Virus record (IMG/VR): IMGVR_UViG_3300031565_005582
Span: 1-22,944 of that record
DNA length: 22,944 bases
Strand: one strand, 5' to 3'
From: a virus
The translations under genes were made by a program, and so were the position numbers. Positions 22,870 through 22,944 of the stretch are shown here, in pieces; position 1 is the stretch's first letter, and every line of letters starts with the position of its first letter. The notes beneath the pieces were generated by a model, which made no database searches, had not been told where the DNA came from, and saw only the letters and a program-made list of their open reading frames with translations.

Positions 22870-22944
22870 TCAATATGTTAATTTTTTACGGGTTTCTAAT
22901 TGAGAATCGCTCTCAAAATGGGCCTTTAAAATTCGTTGCAGGAT
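22870..22944 (-). CDS. Possible C-terminal end of an upstream gene (partial)
   Basis: A minus-strand frame enters from the right edge and stays open for 24 codons before TGA at 22872-22870. It reads as a plausible charged helix (ILQRILKAHFESDSQLETRK), while the other two minus frames stop sooner. The length is too short to be significant in AT-rich DNA, and the downstream copy of the operator-like 16-mer lies inside it. It may be the end of the preceding phage gene or mere chance. Confidence 0.2.
   Translation of the reverse strand: MLQRILKAHFESDSQLETRKKLTY
22899..22914. repeat. Second copy of the operator-like 16-mer
   Basis: ATTGAGAATCGCTCTC matches the element at 22558-22573 at 13 of 16 positions, with all three differences in the centre. 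Here the inverted repeat extends as TTGAGA-N5-TCTCAA (22900-22916). The two copies are in the same orientation, 341 bp apart, near the two ends of the intergenic region. Confidence 0.4.

Larger units (their letters stand above)
22560..22944. other. AT-rich mainly non-coding region upstream of the packaging operon
   Basis: These 385 bases hold no convincing complete gene on either strand. They are visibly richer in A and T than the coding region to the left. Contents noted separately are two operator-like 16-mers, a GC-rich hairpin, candidate promoter elements, a 13-bp palindrome and a possible gene end at the right edge. GTATTTAAAATAC (22711-22723) is a further AT-rich palindrome overlapping the candidate -10. 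The region is the most likely site of transcription start for the whole minus-strand operon. Confidence 0.6.

Noticed and set aside
22811-22903. Plus-strand 30-codon frame starting ATGGATTCAAAA in the intergenic region
   Set aside because: Very short, AGGGG directly abuts the ATG with no proper spacing, and the protein has no features.

Overview
This window is part of the virion-morphogenesis region of a tailed bacteriophage or prophage (Caudoviricetes), probably with podovirus-type architecture. Every convincing gene lies on the minus strand, so the biological order runs from the right edge to the left. Genes are packed tightly, with many ATGA, TAATG or TGATG stop/start overlaps. I see no tRNA, rRNA, CRISPR array, insertion sequence, integrase, lysis or replication gene. 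The host cannot be named. An apparent lipobox and two Sec-type signal peptides suggest a diderm bacterium, which is inference only.

Packaging and head (22559 to 15225): a putative small terminase, the large terminase (terL, with ATPase and nuclease motifs visible), a small unknown protein, a portal of the large P22-like size class (712 aa), a scaffold-like protein with an 18-bp tandem repeat, and the major capsid protein. A strong intrinsic terminator follows the capsid gene.

Surface and fibre section (15150 to 7545): a 503-aa protein with a textbook signal peptide and its own terminator; a 74-aa protein; a 941-aa fibre-like protein; a 706-aa protein with a second signal peptide, a carbohydrate-binding-like domain and two C1q/TNF-like domains; and a 290-aa apparent lipoprotein with eight further cysteines. 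Three export-type proteins inside a capsid/tail operon is the most unusual thing here. They could be virion fibres whose N-termini do something other than export. They could also be a set of phage proteins sent to the host envelope, for example for receptor masking or superinfection exclusion.

Tail and ejection section (7545 to the left edge): a 778-aa nozzle/stabilisation-like protein, a small beta-rich protein, the head-tail adaptor, a GNAT acetyltransferase with an intact acetyl-CoA loop, a Gly/Ala/Gln-rich protein, a second GNAT-fold protein that lacks this loop, two internal-virion-like proteins, and the start of a large Gly/Ala-rich ejection-type protein that runs off the window. This resembles the T7 gp13-gp16 and P22 gp7/gp16/gp20 ejection sets in logic, though not in recognisable sequence identity.

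The right 385 bases are AT-rich and mostly non-coding. They hold candidate promoter elements, a GC-rich hairpin, and two copies of a 16-bp partly palindromic motif near the two ends. One copy overlaps the ribosome-binding site of the first packaging gene, so this is the likeliest place for control of the operon.
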